Shown here: piece by piece, positions 18,281 to 27,605 of the stretch | Layout of the letters: the number at the start of each line of letters is the position of its first letter | Position numbering within the stretch: the first letter of the stretch is position 1 | The notes under the pieces: generated by a model | What the model was told of the DNA's origin: nothing | Databases searched by the model: none | Seen by the model: only the letters and a program-made list of their open reading frames with translations | NCBI GenBank assembly: GCA_947630235.1 | Contig: CANRGN010000002.1 | Span: 49,826-113,825, forward strand | Length of the DNA: 64,000 nt | Origin: an uncultured Clostridia bacterium | GTDB lineage: Bacteria; Bacillota; Clostridia; TANB77; CAG-508 | Direction: 5' to 3' | Made by a program: the position numbers and the translations under genes

Positions 18281-19304
18281 TTATTTTTTCCTCTCTTTCT
18301 TTAGTTGTTTCATTTTTCTCTGCACTTAAAGCTTCTGTTTCCGTTATTCCTCTTTCTAATCCTTTCTTTAAGAATGTTTTTAATGTTGCATCATCAATTT
18401 CCTGTTCTTCCATCATCTTCTTAAAAGCTTCATCGTTAAAATTTTGTGCATTAATTATATTTGGTAATAATTTTCCATCAATTTCTGTAATTCTCCTCGT
18501 TTCTTGCATTCTAAAAATATCTTCTACATTGCTATATAGCCAATCTTCACTTTTTTGTTCTTTAGGTATCCCCAAAAATCCATCTCTTATAAAAACAGCT
18601 CTTGTCAAATCAATAGATTTATATTCATCTCCAACTTTAGCAATAACCCATGCATGTCCCATTTCACTTGTACCATCAACTCTATGTGCTTCAATTCCTG
18701 CTTTTTGTAATAATGGTACTAAATAATCTGCATAGTTTTGACAAACACCATTAACAATTAGTCCATTATTAAATTCTGCTGGAAAATGTTCATTTGGATT
18801 TAAAAAATAGTCTATAAGCACTTTTGAAATATCATAGTTTATTAAAAATTCTTCACCATTATAATTTATTTTTTGTGTCTTTTTCAAATCTGCCATTATT
18901 CTTTGCATAAGTGTATTCACAGTTTCAGATACAATTATATCATTTTCCAAATGTTTATTTAATTCTCTAGTTATATATTCCCTTAGTTGTGCTATAAATT
19001 CTTCATATTTACCGCTATTATCATCTCTTAATTTTAAAATATCTTCAAATATTCTAGAATTTCCTTCAATAACTTTCTGAGTTAAGGCAAACTCTTGATC
19101 TCCGTTATCTCTTGTTTTATTGAATGCTATACCATATTGATTTGAAACTGCAGTAATGTCTCCTCCTGCATAACCTTTTGCAAATAAATATGCATAATTA
19201 TATTTTACATTCTCTAAAAAATAATTCATAATAAATTTCACTTTATTTTCTTTGTCTGTTATTTTTTCAGCTTCTTTTAATAATTCTTCTACATTATTTA
19301 TCAT
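18273..19304 (-). CDS. Transglutaminase-like (papain-fold) protein
   Basis: About 343 residues. The C-terminal half carries a transglutaminase-type catalytic triad: Cys in GVCQNYADYLVPLL, His in EMGHAWVIAKV, and Asp in SIDLTRA. This fold includes peptidases and cross-linking enzymes. The N-terminal half is helical. No signal peptide is seen, so it is likely cytoplasmic unless exported otherwise. I chose the ATG at 19304 because AAAGGGGGAAAA stands just before it. It overlaps the next small gene. The substrate is unknown. Confidence 0.75.
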   Translation of the reverse strand: MINNVEELLKEAEKITDKENKVKFIMNYFLENVKYNYAYLFAKGYAGGDITAVSNQYGIAFNKTRDNGDQEFALTQKVIEGNSRIFEDILKLRDDNSGKYEEFIAQLREYITRELNKHLENDIIVSETVNTLMQRIMADLKKTQKINYNGEEFLINYDISKVLIDYFLNPNEHFPAEFNNGLIVNGVCQNYADYLVPLLQKAGIEAHRVDGTSEMGHAWVIAKVGDEYKSIDLTRAVFIRDGFLGIPKEQKSEDWLYSNVEDIFRMQETRRITEIDGKLLPNIINAQNFNDEAFKKMMEEQEIDDATLKTFLKKGLERGITETEALSAEKNETTKEREEKINE

Positions 19305-19886
19305 TTTTCCCCCTTTCTTCAAAAAATTTTTTACTTGCATATTAGTAATATTCTTTAATTTATATCTTTTATTATTCTAAAAAAATTATATCAAATTTAA
19401 TAAGTTTTATCAATTTATTCTTAAAAATTATGAGGGGATTGGGGCTTGCCACATAATACGAATTTTTCGACTAGAGAGTAAAAATTCAGTGCTTGTTAGA
19501 GTTCAGATAGGTGTATTTTTATTTATAAATTATCTCTTTAAAAATAAATTCTTCTGCTAAATTTTTAAAATTATTCATCATCCCGAATCTATTCCATTTG
19601 ATTTTTGGTTTTTAAATTTCCATCAATTTTTTGTTTATTATCTATTTATATAAAAAATATGAGTCTATAATTTTAAATTTATTATAGGCTCTTTTTTCTT
19701 AATAATATTAACTATAATTAGCTAATATAATTGATATATCAGTTAATTATCAGATTCATATAAAATTTTCCATTCTCATTTATAAATCCATACTTGTATT
19801 TTTTTCTAGTATATTATAATTTTGAATATTAGTTTATATTAATTTTTTAAAGATATTTCAGCCAACTTATTATATAAACTTTGACA
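19305..19886. other. Intergenic stretch without a convincing gene
   Basis: About 580 bases of AT-rich DNA. A hairpin with a T-run (GAG-CTATAA at about 19661 with TTATAG-CTC, then TTTTTTC) could stop plus-strand transcription. A 19-codon minus-strand reading (MNNFKNLAEEFIFKEII...) at about 19525-19585 has weak support. A GC-richer patch near 19432-19500 on the minus strand reads RKIRIMWQAPIPS but has no start and is likely a remnant. Confidence 0.4.
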
Positions 19887-20780
19887 TTATTTATATAAAT
19901 TAACTAATATTTCATTTACCACTTTATCTTCTAAAGAAAATTTAGTATTTACAAAACCTATTTCAGGTCTAACACCATCTTTATTATGAAAGTCAGATCC
20001 AACTGTAACAAATAAGTTATTTAATTTTGCAAAATTATTCCATTTTTCTATTTCATCAATTTGCTTATTATTTCGGTCAACATATATATAATTAGCTTCA
20101 ATTCCGTCTGGTTTCATGTCATCTACAATATCTAATATATCTTTTTCAGTTAAATTATCTTCATGAATATATGCAACTGGATGAGCTAAAACAACTTTTC
20201 CATTTGCTTTTCTAATAATTTGAGCTGCCTCTTTTGGTGTTACTGTTTCTTTTTTTACATATGCCGGACAATTTTCATTCATAATAGTTTCAATGAATTC
20301 TCCTTTATTAGGTATATGTCCAAAGTCTTGAATAAGTTTTTCTCTATTCTTTTCATTATTAACAATATCTAACGCAATATGTGCCTTTGTAACAGAATCA
20401 ATTTCGTTTAATTTTTGAATATTTACCAAATAATCTAATTGTTCTAATTTCTTTGCAACATTATATAAATATTCATGTCTTGCATTTCTTATTTTGTATA
20501 ATTTTTCTTTTAATTCTGTATTGTTTAAATCAAAGTTATAACCTAACACATGAATACCAACTTTATTACTTCTTGTTGATATTTCTACTGCATTTATAAT
20601 CTTTATGTTTTTTTCTTTTGCATATAAAAATAATTCTTCATTATATGCTTCTATCGTATCATGATCTGAAATAGCTATAGTAGATAATCCATTTTTTACA
20701 GCCTCGTCTATAACTTCTTTTGGCGTAAAAAATCCATCTGATTTTGTTGTATGGATATGTAAATCAATTTTTGCTGACAT
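19887..20780 (-). CDS. PHP-domain phosphoesterase
   Basis: A 297-residue protein with the metal-binding motifs of the PHP family in order: DLHIHTTKSDG at the N-terminus, AISDHD near 38, the His in VLAHPVAY near 197, and GSDFHNKDG near 258. The set matches the TrpH/YciV type, which removes phosphate from nucleoside 3',5'-bisphosphates and short RNA, but other phosphatases share it. Length is normal. AAGGAGAATCTT precedes the ATG. It is a single gene on the minus strand. Confidence 0.85.
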   Translation of the reverse strand: MSAKIDLHIHTTKSDGFFTPKEVIDEAVKNGLSTIAISDHDTIEAYNEELFLYAKEKNIKIINAVEISTRSNKVGIHVLGYNFDLNNTELKEKLYKIRNARHEYLYNVAKKLEQLDYLVNIQKLNEIDSVTKAHIALDIVNNEKNREKLIQDFGHIPNKGEFIETIMNENCPAYVKKETVTPKEAAQIIRKANGKVVLAHPVAYIHEDNLTEKDILDIVDDMKPDGIEANYIYVDRNNKQIDEIEKWNNFAKLNNLFVTVGSDFHNKDGVRPEIGFVNTKFSLEDKVVNEILVNLYK

Positions 20781-20917
20781 AAGATTCTCCTTTTTAATTC
20801 CGTATTTGCTTTCTCAAAATCTGTTGATGCACTTTCTACTTTTTGAGTCAAACTTCTAATGGTTACTTCTCTCCCCATATATGCCACCACATTCTCCTTA
20901 ATATATTATATTATTAT

Positions 20918-21541
20918 TTACTTTTTGAAAACTTTTAATTGATGGATATTATAATACAAAATTAGGCAAACTTCAATCATTTTATTAACGATTTCACTTT
21001 TTTCCTCTGTTTGAGTTAATTTTTGCTGTAATTCTTCCTTTTTTTATAAAATTTGTTCTTTCAAAAATAAATTTTTTAGAATATCTTATATAATCTTCTT
21101 CCAAAAGAACACCTTTTAATTTAGCCATATACATATTATCTAAATTGTTATTTATTTCAAATATTGTTTTATCTAATTGTACAATTTTTTTCTTAAATTC
21201 TTCTCTTATATTAAAATTTTTATTCTGCTATTTTTTATAAAATGAATAAAAAATTTCTTTGTCAGCACAAAAATTTACTATATTTTTTACCAAATAAATA
21301 ATATATTTTTCTAAATTTCCGTAATTAATATTTAATGGATAACAACCTCTTAATTTATGACCTGCACAAGTTATATATGGATGTGATTTTGAATTCTATT
21401 TAAGAACTATTTGTAATTTTCTTTTGCAATTATGACAATAAAGTAATCCTCTAAGTAAATAGTCATATTTTAGTTTGTATTTGTTGCTCTTTTTTCTAGA
21501 ATACTATTTACTTTATAAAATACATTTTTATCGATAATTGG
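20918..21541 (-). pseudogene. Remnant of a large serine recombinase (C-terminal part)
   Basis: Minus-strand translation gives the C-terminal half of a resolvase-family recombinase: PIIDKNVFYKVNSILEKRA, the zinc-ribbon stretch LLRGLLYCHNCKRKLQI, then ITCAGHKLRGCYPL and a coiled coil. It is broken by stops after the RATNT, QIVLK and FYKK stretches, plus a frameshift in an A-run near 21050. The whole catalytic N-terminus is missing; the homology stops at 21541, where a dispersed repeat begins. It is a dead relic of a site-specific integrating element or phage. Confidence 0.8.
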
Positions 21542-21622
21542 TTCGTGCGCCAATTTTGACAAAAATTGTGTGCAATGCTTTTATTCAGCCTAGCTACAGA
21601 GAACATTACTACTTAATAAAAA
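21538..21622 (+). repeat. Dispersed repeat, copy 3 (right half only)
   Basis: It has TTCGTGCGCC, the CAATTTTGACAAAAATTG core, TTCAGCCTAGCTACAGA and ACTTAATAAAA, but the left half found in other copies is absent. It abuts the cut-off serine recombinase remnant. Confidence 0.8.
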
Positions 21623-21626
21623 CAAA

Positions 21627-21672
21627 CAAGTAGAACTGGAGTTTTGGTCTAAAAACTCCGGCTCCACTTGTC
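21627..21672 (-). terminator. Hairpin terminator of the polytopic membrane protein gene
   Basis: ACAAGT-GAGC-GGAGTTTTT pairs imperfectly with AAAAACTCC-GCTC-ACTTGT around a short loop. It ends just past the stop codon of the gene at 21679, with T-rich sequence beyond it on the minus strand. Confidence 0.65.
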
Positions 21673-21678
21673 TCAAAA

Positions 21679-22929
21679 CTACGTCTCATTTTCTTCCTTT
21701 GGCTCTCCTTGTCTATCTTTTAATAATAGAATTTCTATCAATATAAATGATAAATATAAAAATGTTGACGTTCTTTCTCCTGAAACTAAAACTGTTGGTG
21801 ATACTAACATTACAATTCTACTTATTATACCACAAAAGTAAATTAATACAGCTAAAACACACTTTTCCTTTTTAAATATTACTATTAAGCTTAGTCCTAT
21901 TGTTGCTAATATTAATCCATATATAAGAACTCTTGCAATATTAAAAATTTGATTATCCATTATTTGTTGCATATTAATAATATTTAAAATTATAATAATA
22001 CATTTATACAATGAAGTTAATATCAGTGAACTATATCCAATTACTTTTTGTATAATATTATATTCATTCCTCTTTCTGTATATTGAACATGCTAACAATA
22101 TTACTAAAATAAGAAATAATATTCTATCTATCATAAAACTCATCATTGAAGTTATGCAAATAACTAATTTTTGTATAATTGATAAATTAGAATAACCTGG
22201 AAACCATGTATCTTCTTCTTGTACTTTTCTAATACTATTTCCTGGGCATGTTAATATTAAAATTAGCCATAATATTACTATTAAATAATTAATAAAAATT
22301 GTTACTTTAGTTTTATTTATTTTTATCTTTCTAATCTTTAATAAATAAATTATACCAATCGTGTAAACTATAAATAATATTCCTGCTGCTTGTTCTTGAT
22401 TTGTTGCATATAAAGTAGCTAAAATATATGTTATCGCTTGTAAAATTGTTATGTTTTTATTTTTTGCAATCTTTTTTAATGGAATCATTGCATATAAACC
22501 TGTTGCAGATGTCCATAAATAACAATTCATTGTTGCAACCCAGCCAGCACTCCTTAACATACTTAAAGGTATACATAATAACAATATACATATTATAGTA
22601 TTATATTTTCTTTTGTCTTTTTCTATAAATAGCTCAGATATTGAATATGCTAAAAGATAAAACATTGCAATATTTAAAATTTTCCATATATATAGTGGTA
22701 GAAATTCACAAAACATTACAAAACATATTTCAATTAATATTCTTGATGACCATGTTTGGTATCTATTTACCATGTAATCAAAAAAAGTTGTATTTTGACA
22801 ACAAGTTGAAAACCAAATGTCATCACCTTCTAAATTTATATTTATATGTATTATTGCTAATATAAACAAAAAAATATATATTGGAAATTTATCTGATTTA
22901 TATATTTTTTTAATTTTTTCTATAATCAT
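21679..22929 (-). CDS. Polytopic membrane protein, DUF6056-like
   Basis: A 416-residue protein with about ten or eleven transmembrane segments. A loop after the first helix reads LEGDDIWFS, and RYQTWSSRILIE follows. This pattern of acidic residues outside the first helix and an aromatic-Ser-Arg stretch is shared by DUF6056 proteins and resembles membrane-embedded glycosyltransferases of the GT-C kind. I therefore suspect a lipid-linked sugar transferase, but this is by resemblance only. It stands alone on the minus strand between a recombinase relic and pseudogene debris. Confidence 0.6.
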   Translation of the reverse strand: MIIEKIKKIYKSDKFPIYIFLFILAIIHININLEGDDIWFSTCCQNTTFFDYMVNRYQTWSSRILIEICFVMFCEFLPLYIWKILNIAMFYLLAYSISELFIEKDKRKYNTIICILLLCIPLSMLRSAGWVATMNCYLWTSATGLYAMIPLKKIAKNKNITILQAITYILATLYATNQEQAAGILFIVYTIGIIYLLKIRKIKINKTKVTIFINYLIVILWLILILTCPGNSIRKVQEEDTWFPGYSNLSIIQKLVICITSMMSFMIDRILFLILVILLACSIYRKRNEYNIIQKVIGYSSLILTSLYKCIIIILNIINMQQIMDNQIFNIARVLIYGLILATIGLSLIVIFKKEKCVLAVLIYFCGIISRIVMLVSPTVLVSGERTSTFLYLSFILIEILLLKDRQGEPKEENET

Positions 22930-23091
22930 TTTTAACCATTTCCTTTATTAATACATAAAAAATTTTTATTCATTTTTGAAACATACTTGAAATTTAATTT
23001 TCATAATTTTATCGTTTTTCTGGGCATTTTTCAATATTTAATATAAAAATTTTAACTAGTTTTACAATTTTTTTGATTTAAGATTTCAATT

Positions 23092-23153
23092 CCTTTACCT
23101 ATTTCTCAATTTGATACTATATAGAGAGATAATTTAGGAATATTAGTATTAGG
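23092..23153 (+). pseudogene. 62-bp copy of the 3' end of the M14 peptidase gene
   Basis: These 62 bases equal 17615-17676 except for one T-to-G change that turns Tyr into a stop (PLPISQFDTI-stop-RDNLGIL). No other part of the peptidase gene is nearby. The near identity means a recent duplication or the leftover of a deleted second copy. Confidence 0.85.
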
Positions 23154-23236
23154 TTTTGCTCTTTGGATAAAAATTTTAATATTTCATTTAATTCAACATA
23201 AGCTTTTTTATATTGAATATTTTTTTCATTAGTCAT
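23154..23236 (-). pseudogene. Truncated N-terminus of a relative of the 18002 protein
   Basis: From the ATG at 23236 the minus strand reads MTNEKNIQYKKAYVELNEIL, then KFLSKEQ, and then runs into the M14 fragment. YVELNEILKFLSKE resembles YVEVLEILKHIPKK of the 92-residue protein. The junction is exact at about 23154. The order and orientation (M14 end plus, small gene minus) repeat those of 17.6-18.3 kb with the middle deleted. Confidence 0.55.
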
Positions 23237-23260
23237 AAATTTCACTCTTTCAATTTGTTT

Positions 23261-24739
23261 TTATTCAAAATTTTGCGTATTTTCTTGTTTTAACTGGCTA
23301 TCCCTATCATTTATTTTTCTACCTTGAATTGCATTCTCTTTTTCCATGACCACTTCATCTTTTCTAGCTACTCGTACCACATCTGCTTTAGATATTGTAA
23401 TTAATCCTGACTCTATTAATTGAAAAGTTTCATCACTCTTTTGATCATGAAAAAATTCTATTTTTTTTAATTCTTCTAGCTGTTTAACTTGTTCAATTAA
23501 CTCTTCTGGTGAAATAACCAATCTATCATACCCATCACTAGCAATTTGCATTGATGTTTGGTTTGCAACTTTTGAAAATTCTTCAAAAGTTAAATCAGGA
23601 GATATTTGTCTTGCTAAAGCAAACATACCAGAAATTTGTGGAATAGTATAACTATTAGAACATGTACCCCAATATTTTTAACCATCTGGTGATGCAAAAG
23701 TTCTTCCACCACAATGAATTTCTATCGGTTTTTCTTCCCCTTTTTTTCTTTCTATTTCTTCTTGAATTGTTTTCTTTTTTGAAATATGTCTCACTCCGCC
23801 TTCACCTTCATAAGATTTACAAACCAATAACTCTCCAAAGTTTTCTAATCTTTTTAATATAATTGTTCTAACTTCTTCTTTAATATTTGAATCTAATTTT
23901 ATCTTTTCACTCAAAGATTTTCTATCTTCAACACTGTATTTTTTTAATAGAGCTTGATATTCTTCCCAATTTGCTTCTGATAGACTTGCTGTTTCTGGCT
24001 CCATAAAAGCCTCTTCAAAATGTTCTTCTCCATTTTCATTTATATCTCTAAAACAAAATGTAAAATGTTCTACAAAAGCTGGTTGGTCTATTAAAGTTAC
24101 ACCAGCTTTTTTACATTTTTCTAATACCCTTTTTCTTATATCTTCACTATCAAATGAACTAGACATAGAAATAATTTTTATTCCACTTTCTATAATTTCA
24201 TCAATTATTTCTTCTCTAATATTATCTTTATTTTTTTTATCATTTTTATCATATGGATAATAATCAATTTGAGCGCTAGGTACAATCTGTGAAAGTGCAG
24301 ATACAACTGTTAAGCCGTGAGCTTCTGCTTCTCCCATATTATTACTACTTTTCATATGAATATTTCTATTCAAAAAAATTTCATGCTTACTATCTATATT
24401 TGTATCTATAACAGCCACTTTTAAACCTTGACCAGTAATTCCCTGACTATGCAATCTACAAATATCTTGAGATGGATTTTTTACCATTTTAAGTAACTTT
24501 TCAGGATTAAACTTTTGAATTTGTTCTTTTGAAAATTTAGTGTTTGAATCAAAACATAATTTTCTAAAAAATTTAGGACTTAATTCTGATAAATCCCACT
24601 TACTTATATCCCTTCCACATAATCCTTCTCTTAATAAATAATTCGGCATTATTCCGTCCAACATTTTTTGTACATCAGAATCTGTCAACTTTGCATTTTC
24701 AATTATTTCACTATATCCATTTACTTCAATTCTATCCAT
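23261..24739 (-). pseudogene. Subtilisin-like serine peptidase (S8), in-frame stop before the catalytic Ser
   Basis: Read through, this is a 492-residue S8 peptidase. The catalytic Asp is in VAVIDTNID (about 108) and His in AEAHGLTVVSAL (about 138). After FASPDG a TAA at 23678-23680 stops it; the same frame then continues with KYWGTCSNSYTIPQISGMFALA, where the Ser-x-x-x-Pro stretch matches the GTS-A-P catalytic serine region. The C-terminal part goes on to 23261 with no other break. The stopped product (353 residues) would lack the nucleophile. No signal peptide is seen. It is either a young pseudogene or, less likely, a regulated read-through. Confidence 0.8.
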
Positions 24740-24848
24740 ATTATTTATACATTTTAACCTTTTCTATTAATTACAAAATTATTATAGCATTTTAATTAAA
24801 ATATTACTACATATTTTCCTTTATTTTTACCATAGGGACATAGCAATG

Positions 24849-24907
24849 AAAGACAAGAGGACGGAATTTTTCTTTTTTCGAGACAAAAAACCCGTCCCCT
24901 TGTCTTT
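24849..24907. repeat. Long intergenic hairpin
   Basis: AAAGACAAGAGGACGG (24849-24864) pairs with CCGTCCCCTTGTCTTT (24892-24907) around a 27-base T- and A-rich loop. It lies just after the CmpB-like gene and may act as its terminator. Confidence 0.7.
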
Positions 24908-24915
24908 CTCCTTGT

Positions 24916-25818
24916 CTATTTTTTTCCAATTTCAAAATTAGGAAATGCTTTTAGCAATCTTTGATGAAATCTTGATTTTTTTTCAAATCTTTCTTTAATT
25001 TTAGCTGTTCTATATTGTTTTAAAGTTTCTAATTTTAATTGCAACAACATTTTATTACTCTGAATTCTTTCTTCTAATTGTTGTTTTTTCTTAATCATTA
25101 TTTCTTTAACATCTGAAGTACTCAATATTTTTATTTTACCTGTATATTTTAAATTTGGTTTTAATTTATTAGTATTTAATCTAATATTTCTAACTAAATT
25201 TTTTGTATCTAATTTAATTTTTTCTGAAATCTCATCTGTAACATCTTTTACTCTACTAGAAATTTCATCAGTATTATCTTTAACTTCTTTTGTTTCAACT
25301 TTAAAATTGATAATTATTGATGACGAAATTATAAAATCAATAAACATTCCAATAGCAATTATAGAACATAAAATATATAAAGCAAGATTTGGAATTAAAT
25401 TAATATATTTAATAAAAAAGGGATTTATAACAAGTAAAAATAGACATCCACATAATCCAAATGGAATAGTAGTTTCTAAACAGATTCTACCATTTATATT
25501 AAATTTTTTATTTCCATAATTCCACCATCTAGCATTAAAAATTTTTTCCATAATATAACTTGTAAAATATTCCAAAACAGCACACACTATCATTGATAAA
25601 AAAAACAATGCAATAATATCATCTTTATACTTTTTTAGTAGTATAGTAAGACAAATAACTCCTACTCCATATATTGGACAATATGGTCCAATTAAAAAAC
25701 CTCTATTTACAAATTTTTTAACATTTAATATACCACCAACAGATTCCATAAACCAACCTAAAAAAGAATAAATCAAAAATAATAAAAAATATGTTTCAAC
25801 TTCTCTTATCATATACAT
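24916..25818 (-). CDS. Putative ABC-transporter type IV (CmpB-like) membrane protein
   Basis: A 300-residue protein. Residues 1-155 hold about five membrane segments with family features: FLGWFMESVGG, RGFLIGPYCPIYG, and ARWWNY followed by NINGRICLETTIPFG. These match the CmpB family (PF06541), which has been called a putative transporter part; no ATPase partner is nearby. The rest is a long charged, cytoplasmic helical tail (about 175-300). Its real function is not established. TGAGGAGTAAT precedes the start. Confidence 0.75.
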   Translation of the reverse strand: MYMIREVETYFLLFLIYSFLGWFMESVGGILNVKKFVNRGFLIGPYCPIYGVGVICLTILLKKYKDDIIALFFLSMIVCAVLEYFTSYIMEKIFNARWWNYGNKKFNINGRICLETTIPFGLCGCLFLLVINPFFIKYINLIPNLALYILCSIIAIGMFIDFIISSSIIINFKVETKEVKDNTDEISSRVKDVTDEISEKIKLDTKNLVRNIRLNTNKLKPNLKYTGKIKILSTSDVKEIMIKKKQQLEERIQSNKMLLQLKLETLKQYRTAKIKERFEKKSRFHQRLLKAFPNFEIGKK

Positions 25819-25902
25819 TACTCCTCAAATTATTTTTACTATTTAATATTTACTTTATAAAATTATTTCCTTTAAAGATATTATAACATAAAAATAAAAT
25901 TT

Positions 25903-25991
25903 TGGACGAAGAAGACGTAGCTTTTGGCTCGAAAAAAAATTTGTCTCTTTGTCTTTTTTTTGCGAGCCAAAAGCTACGTTCCCTTCGTCCA
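25903..25991. repeat. Long intergenic hairpin (GACGTAG type)
   Basis: Arms of about 29 bases (TGGACGAAG...GCTTTTGGCTCG and its complement) enclose a loop of A and T runs. GACGTAGC/GCTACGT is shared with 4001 and 17700. It lies between divergent genes, so it is not a normal terminator and may be a mobile or structural repeat. Confidence 0.75.
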
Positions 25992-26084
25992 TTTTTTATA
26001 AAATTTAATTTTTATCTTGATTACAATAATAATTATGATATTATAATATATAACATAATTCTAAAATAATAAAGGAGATTTAAC

Positions 26085-26900
26085 ATGGATTTTAATGATT
26101 ATAAATTAGAAGAATATTTAGAATTTGCAAAAGATATTGCAAATTATGCTGGTGAAATTATGATTAAATATTTTAATCATAATAATGGTGCAAGTTACAA
26201 AGGAGATAAAACAATTGTAACATTAGCTGATAAAGAAATAAATTCATATTTAATAGAAAAAGTAAAAGAAAAATATCCTACTCATAGTGTAGATGGTGAA
26301 GAAGAACAATTTGGTAAAAGTGATTATTTATGGATATGTGACCCAGTTGATGGAACTGCTATGTATGCTAGACATATTCCAGTAGCGGTTTTTTCACTTG
26401 CATTAGCTGTAAATGGTATGCCTTTAATTGGTGTGATTTTAGATCCATTCACAAATAACCTATATACAGCTATTAAAGGAAAAGGTGCTTATAAAAATGG
26501 TGAAAAAATAACTGTAAATAATTATGAACTTGATGGAATGAAAACAGTATGCCATTTTGATATATGGCCTACAGCAGAATATAATATTTATGAAGTAATT
26601 AAAGAATTAAGTGAAAAAACATATTTTATTGGCATAGGTAGTGTTATAAGAGCTTGTATGTGTGTTGCAACTGGAGATTTTTGTCTTGCAGTTTTCCCTG
26701 GTTCAAAACATAAAAATTGTGATATCGCTGCTGTTAAAATCATTGTTGAAGAAGCTGGAGGAAAAGTTACAGATTTATTCGGAAACGAACAACGATATGA
26801 TAAGAGTATAAATGGAGCTATTATTAGTAATGGTAAAGTACATAATGAAGTTGTTAAAACAATAAATAAATATGTTACCAATAAAAACTTAAATAACTAA
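26085..26900 (+). CDS. Inositol monophosphatase family protein
   Basis: A 271-residue Mg-dependent phosphatase of the IMPase/CysQ/SuhB family. Visible metal-site motifs are VDGEEEQFG near residue 67, DPVDGTAMYARHIP near 85-98, and the C-terminal NCDIAAVKIIVEEAGG near 212-226, in which the usual W-D is replaced by N-C-D. The substrate may be inositol phosphate, a sugar phosphate or a nucleotide bisphosphate. AAAGGAGATTTAAC precedes the ATG. It reads in the same direction as tsaC, with a hairpin between. Confidence 0.85.
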   Translation: MDFNDYKLEEYLEFAKDIANYAGEIMIKYFNHNNGASYKGDKTIVTLADKEINSYLIEKVKEKYPTHSVDGEEEQFGKSDYLWICDPVDGTAMYARHIPVAVFSLALAVNGMPLIGVILDPFTNNLYTAIKGKGAYKNGEKITVNNYELDGMKTVCHFDIWPTAEYNIYEVIKELSEKTYFIGIGSVIRACMCVATGDFCLAVFPGSKHKNCDIAAVKIIVEEAGGKVTDLFGNEQRYDKSINGAIISNGKVHNEVVKTINKYVTNKNLNN

Positions 26901-26908
26901 AATATTTG

Positions 26909-26962
26909 GGAGATCAAAGGAATGAGACCACACGTCTCTTTGGTTCCGTCCCTTTGGCCTCC
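26909..26962 (+). repeat. Intergenic hairpin between the IMPase-like gene and tsaC
   Basis: GGAGATCAAAGG pairs with CCTTTGGCCTCC, with an inner GAGAC/GTCTC stem. There is no T-run directly after it, so it may be a repeat rather than a terminator. Confidence 0.6.
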
Positions 26963-26996
26963 ACTTGTTTTCAAAAACATATAAATAGGAGTAAAA

Positions 26997-27605
26997 ATGA
27001 AAAGATATAAACCAAACCAAATAACTGAACTTGCAGAAATACTAAAAAAAGATGGAGTAATAAGTGTTCCTACTGACACTGTATATGGAGTGTGTGCTCG
27101 TATGAATTCAAAAAAGGCTTATGATAATTTAGTTATAACTAAAAATCGTCCTTCAAATAAATTATTTCCTATTATGTGCATGGACGAAAAACAAATAAAA
27201 AGTATTGCTATTGTAAATGAAAAAGCAGAAAAATTAATTCATGCATTTATGCCAGGACCAATTACTTTAATTTTAGTAAAAAGGCCTGAAATTCCAGATT
27301 ATGTAAATAATGGTGGTTTAACAATTGCAGTAAGAATGGCAACTTCAAAAGCTCTTGAAGAACTCATAAGAAAAACTGGTTCTCCACTATTTATGAGTAG
27401 TGCTAATCAAAGTGGAAAGCCAACATGTACTAATTTAGATGAAATAGAAAACGCTTGCCCTAACTTAAGTGGAATGATGGAAGGAAATGTTTCATTTGGA
27501 AAAGGAAGTACAATTATAGATTGTAGTTCAAATGATATAAATATCTTAAGAGAAGGTCCTATTTCATTATCACAAATTATGAATGTATTAGAAAAAGAAC
27601 AATAG
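26997..27605 (+). CDS. tsaC: L-threonylcarbamoyladenylate synthase (TsaC/YrdC)
   Basis: A 202-residue single-domain protein that makes threonylcarbamoyl-AMP from Thr, bicarbonate and ATP for the t6A37 modification of ANN-reading tRNAs. Family stretches: VPTDTVYGVCA near residue 23, KNRPSNKLFPIMC, MPGPITLIL near 85, and SPLFMSSANQSGKPTC near 125. It lacks the Sua5 C-terminal domain. AGGAGTAAAA precedes the ATG. Its last codons and TAG coincide with GAACAATAG, the left end of a dispersed repeat. Confidence 0.93.
   Translation: MKRYKPNQITELAEILKKDGVISVPTDTVYGVCARMNSKKAYDNLVITKNRPSNKLFPIMCMDEKQIKSIAIVNEKAEKLIHAFMPGPITLILVKRPEIPDYVNNGGLTIAVRMATSKALEELIRKTGSPLFMSSANQSGKPTCTNLDEIENACPNLSGMMEGNVSFGKGSTIIDCSSNDINILREGPISLSQIMNVLEKEQ

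Noticed and set aside
20708..20890. A 60-codon minus-strand reading (MGREVTIRSLTQKVES...) before and into the PHP gene
   Set aside because: AAGGAG and a GTG precede it, but it overlaps the PHP gene by 73 bases in another frame and matches no family I know; it may be a remnant, so I did not list it as a gene.
23678..23680. Recoding of TAA as a sense codon in the subtilase
   Set aside because: Many other genes here end in TAA and no recoding signal is visible; a nonsense mutation is simpler.
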